Source: JBGZFC01 sp964346495
Lineage (GTDB): Bacteria > Bacteroidota > Bacteroidia > Bacteroidales > Dysgonomonadaceae
Assembly (NCBI GenBank): GCA_964346495.1
Contig: CAYFUW010000108.1
Coordinates: forward strand, 1-5,006
Length of the DNA stretch: 5,006 nt
Reading direction: 5' to 3'
Part shown: in pieces, positions 2,905 through 5,006 of the stretch
Position numbering within the stretch: the first letter of the stretch is position 1
Layout of the letters: every line of letters begins with the position of its first letter
Made by a program: the position numbers and the translations under genes
The notes under the pieces: generated by a model
Told to the model about the DNA's origin: nothing
The model's database searches: none
What the model saw: the letters and a program-made list of their open reading frames with translations, nothing else

Positions 2905-5006
2905 ATGAAAAAATTAACTTTACCACTAATTTTAGTTTTTATTTTATCAATTTTTACGGCTTTTGCCGATGAGAATCCACGCGATGCTGCCAGCCCGGGA
3001 TCAATTACCGGAAGGATAGTTGACGAAGATGGCTTTGTATTGCCGGGTGCAACAATCACTATTGAAGAAACAAGCTTGGGGACCGTTACTGACCACGATG
3101 GTTTTTTCCGTATTGTTGGATTAGGAAATGGAACCTATACAGTAAATATTACCTACATTGGTTTTACACCCCAACAAAAAACAGTTGTTATTGAAAATAA
3201 CCGTACTGCTTCTGCGGGTACTATTGTCCTGAGTGAGGGTCTTGTGATGCAAGAGTTGGTAGTTACCGCTGTTAGCGCTCAAAATAAAGCGATGTCGCAA
3301 CAACGTAACGATGTCAACATTACTAACGTAATCTCTGCCGACCAGGTATCACGTTTCCCCGACTCTAACATTGGTGATGCACTAAAACGTATCCCCGGAA
3401 TCAGCGTTCAATATGACCAGGGTGAAGCACGTTTTGGACATATTAGAGGTACATCTCCCGATTTAAGCTCTGTTACAATTGACGGTACACGTGTTCCTTC
3501 TGCTGAGGCTAAAGTTCGCTCGGTGCAGCTCGACCTTATCCCTGCCGATATGATTCAGGCTATCGAGGTAAGCAAAGTTGTTACTCCCGATATGGATGGT
3601 GATGCTATCGGAGGTGCTGTAAACTTAGTAACAAAAAGCCAGCCTGCAGGACAAAGAATTAATGCTTTAATAGGAAGCGGATACAACACAATTTCCGAAA
3701 AACCAACATGGAACTTAGGTTTTAGCTATGGAAATCGCTTTTTTGATGAGAAATTAGGCTTGGTAGCTTCTTTTTCGTTCCAGGACAACCCACTAGGTTC
3801 TGACAACGTTGAGTTTGAGTGGAGTAAAGACGATGCCGGAAAACTTTACGTAGATGATTATCAAATTCGCCAATATTTTGTTCGCCGTCAACGTCAAAGC
3901 TACTCTTTAGCATTAGACTATGTATTTAACCCTGACCACAAAATTGAGTTTAGCGGTATGTACAACAGACGCTATGACTGGGAAAACAGATACAGAATGA
4001 GAATCAGAAATATTGAACCCGAAGGTGGTGACGAATATAGCGCACGTGTTGAGCGCCAGGTTAAATTTGGTACAGGTCCTACAAAATATACACGTTTGGA
4101 AGACCAAATGGTACAAACTTTCAGCTTAAGAGGTGAGCACTTTTTCAACCGCTTGGGTGTTAACTGGAAAATGAATTATTCTAAAGCTTCAGAAGATCGT
4201 CCTGATGAAAGATACATCAATTACAGATTGAGTGGTGTTACATTCAAAAACGATTTGTCTAACCCACGAGTACCGATGGCTTCAGGCTTTAATAAAGACA
4301 TTAATGATTTTACTCAATTTAAATTCCGTGAATTTACAGAGTCTGACAAATATACATATGACCAGGACTATTCAGGTAAAATCGATTTCAATTTGCCAAT
4401 CAATCCATTAAGCAAGAACAAAGCAGAAATTGCATTTGGTGCATCTTACAAAAATAAAAACAAAAGCAATACTGTAGATTTATACGAATATGATCCGGTT
4501 GATCAGGATGCTTTTGACCAGCTTATTTATGGTAACCTGGTAGACCAAACTCGTACAAACTTCTTGGCGGGTGATTATGCTGCAGGTCTATTCCCAGACA
4601 GAAAATATTTTGGTGATATCCAGTTAGACGGAAATCCCGCTTATGAAAAAAGTGAAGTTCTTGAAGAGCAACTTGCCAACTTTAAAGCAAAAGAGGCAGT
4701 AGCTGCTGCATACTTACGTTACGACCAACGTCTTTTCAACCAATTAGATTTGATTTTAGGACTTAGAGTGGAGAGAACTACATCTAACTACGAAGCTAAT
4801 AAATGGGATGAGGAGACAGACGTGATTACTCCTATTAAAGGTGAAGATAAAAGCTATACAAACTTTTTACCGGGATTTGTTGCAAAATGGGATATAACTA
4901 AAGATCTTAAACTTAAAGGAGCTTGGTCAAATACATTGGCAAGACCTAAATATGCTGACCTGGCACCAAGACAGTCTATAAACTCTGCTGACAATGAGAT
5001 ATCTAT
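2905..5006 (+). CDS. TonB-dependent outer-membrane receptor, 3' end cut by window
   Basis: This is an outer-membrane beta-barrel that imports a ligand using energy passed from the inner membrane by TonB. The first 700 codons are present. Residues 1-21 are a signal peptide (MKKLTLPL..., hydrophobic core, cleavage likely after AFA). Residues about 33-108 form a carboxypeptidase-regulatory-like beta-sandwich (GRIVDEDGFVLPGATI ... TDHDGFFRI ... YTVNITYIGF). A TonB box, ELVVTA, lies at 117-122. The plug (about 140-250) has FPDSNIGDALKRIPGISVQ (151-169), GHIRGTSPDLSSVTIDGTRV (178-197) and IEVSKVVTPDMDGDAIGGAV (220-239). The barrel follows, with NTLARPKYADLAPR (676-689). These plug and barrel motifs resemble the TonB-Xanth-Caul type (TIGR01782) rather than SusC. 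There is no N-terminal STN signalling domain. Relatives are usually 900-1000 residues, so perhaps 200-300 are missing. There is no SD; the ATG is chosen because it opens the signal peptide. The ligand is unknown. Confidence 0.93.
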   Translation, partial: MKKLTLPLILVFILSIFTAFADENPRDAASPGSITGRIVDEDGFVLPGATITIEETSLGTVTDHDGFFRIVGLGNGTYTVNITYIGFTPQQKTVVIENNRTASAGTIVLSEGLVMQELVVTAVSAQNKAMSQQRNDVNITNVISADQVSRFPDSNIGDALKRIPGISVQYDQGEARFGHIRGTSPDLSSVTIDGTRVPSAEAKVRSVQLDLIPADMIQAIEVSKVVTPDMDGDAIGGAVNLVTKSQPAGQRINALIGSGYNTISEKPTWNLGFSYGNRFFDEKLGLVASFSFQDNPLGSDNVEFEWSKDDAGKLYVDDYQIRQYFVRRQRQSYSLALDYVFNPDHKIEFSGMYNRRYDWENRYRMRIRNIEPEGGDEYSARVERQVKFGTGPTKYTRLEDQMVQTFSLRGEHFFNRLGVNWKMNYSKASEDRPDERYINYRLSGVTFKNDLSNPRVPMASGFNKDINDFTQFKFREFTESDKYTYDQDYSGKIDFNLPINPLSKNKAEIAFGASYKNKNKSNTVDLYEYDPVDQDAFDQLIYGNLVDQTRTNFLAGDYAAGLFPDRKYFGDIQLDGNPAYEKSEVLEEQLANFKAKEAVAAAYLRYDQRLFNQLDLILGLRVERTTSNYEANKWDEETDVITPIKGEDKSYTNFLPGFVAKWDITKDLKLKGAWSNTLARPKYADLAPRQSINSADNEIS

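Noticed and set aside
3121..4116. Antisense open frames at 3121-3303, 3722-3913 and 3913-4116
   Set aside because: They lie opposite the receptor coding sequence, which is intact with clear family motifs throughout. They have no recognisable domains and are shadows of its codon pattern.
1..5006. CRISPR arrays, tRNA or rRNA genes, insertion sequences, toxin-antitoxin or defence genes
   Set aside because: I looked for regularly spaced repeats, cloverleaf structures, transposase motifs and small gene pairs on both strands and saw none.

Overview
The window looks like a Bacteroidota (Bacteroidetes) chromosome, most likely from the Bacteroidales or a near relative. Three things support this. The ribosomal operon has the compact order rpsF-rpsR-rplI, with no ssb or priB inserted, and its S18 and L9 sequences are Bacteroidetes-like. 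The best promoter matches the phylum's own consensus (TTTG, 19 bases, TAnnTTTG). A large TonB-dependent receptor carries the N-terminal carboxypeptidase-regulatory-like domain common in this phylum. The DNA is AT-rich, and all four visible stop codons are TAA. The genus cannot be named from this sequence.

Layout. Positions 1-238 are the 3' flank of the ribosomal operon: a clear intrinsic terminator at 184-219, two weaker hairpins and no convincing gene. Positions 239-1374 hold the operon on the minus strand, transcribed rpsF (S6), rpsR (S18), rplI (L9). Positions 1375-1542 hold the operon promoter and the terminator of the next gene upstream, packed so tightly that the two elements share bases. 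Positions 1543-2439, also minus strand, encode an M48-family zinc metalloprotease with a probable lipoprotein signal. Positions 2440-2904 are a 465-base AT-rich divergent intergenic region with a candidate protease promoter, a palindrome and a 10-base direct repeat. From 2905 to the window end, on the plus strand, lies a TonB-dependent outer-membrane receptor cut off after 700 codons.

How the genes relate. S6 and S18 form a heterodimer on the 30S platform and L9 sits on the 50S subunit, so the operon supplies both subunits. The protease and the receptor are separate transcription units that diverge from one intergenic region. Both products are predicted to reach the cell envelope, but nothing in the sequence proves a functional link.

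The most interesting signal concerns translation starts. The two internal operon genes (rpsR, rplI) have perfect AGGAGG Shine-Dalgarno sequences at 8 and 7 bases. The three genes that begin transcripts (rpsF, the protease, the receptor) have none. In Bacteroidetes the anti-Shine-Dalgarno is normally hidden by bS21, bS18 and bS6, so strong SDs inside the operon that encodes two of those proteins deserve a second look. I found no evidence of a wholly new system; this is mostly an ordinary core-genome region.
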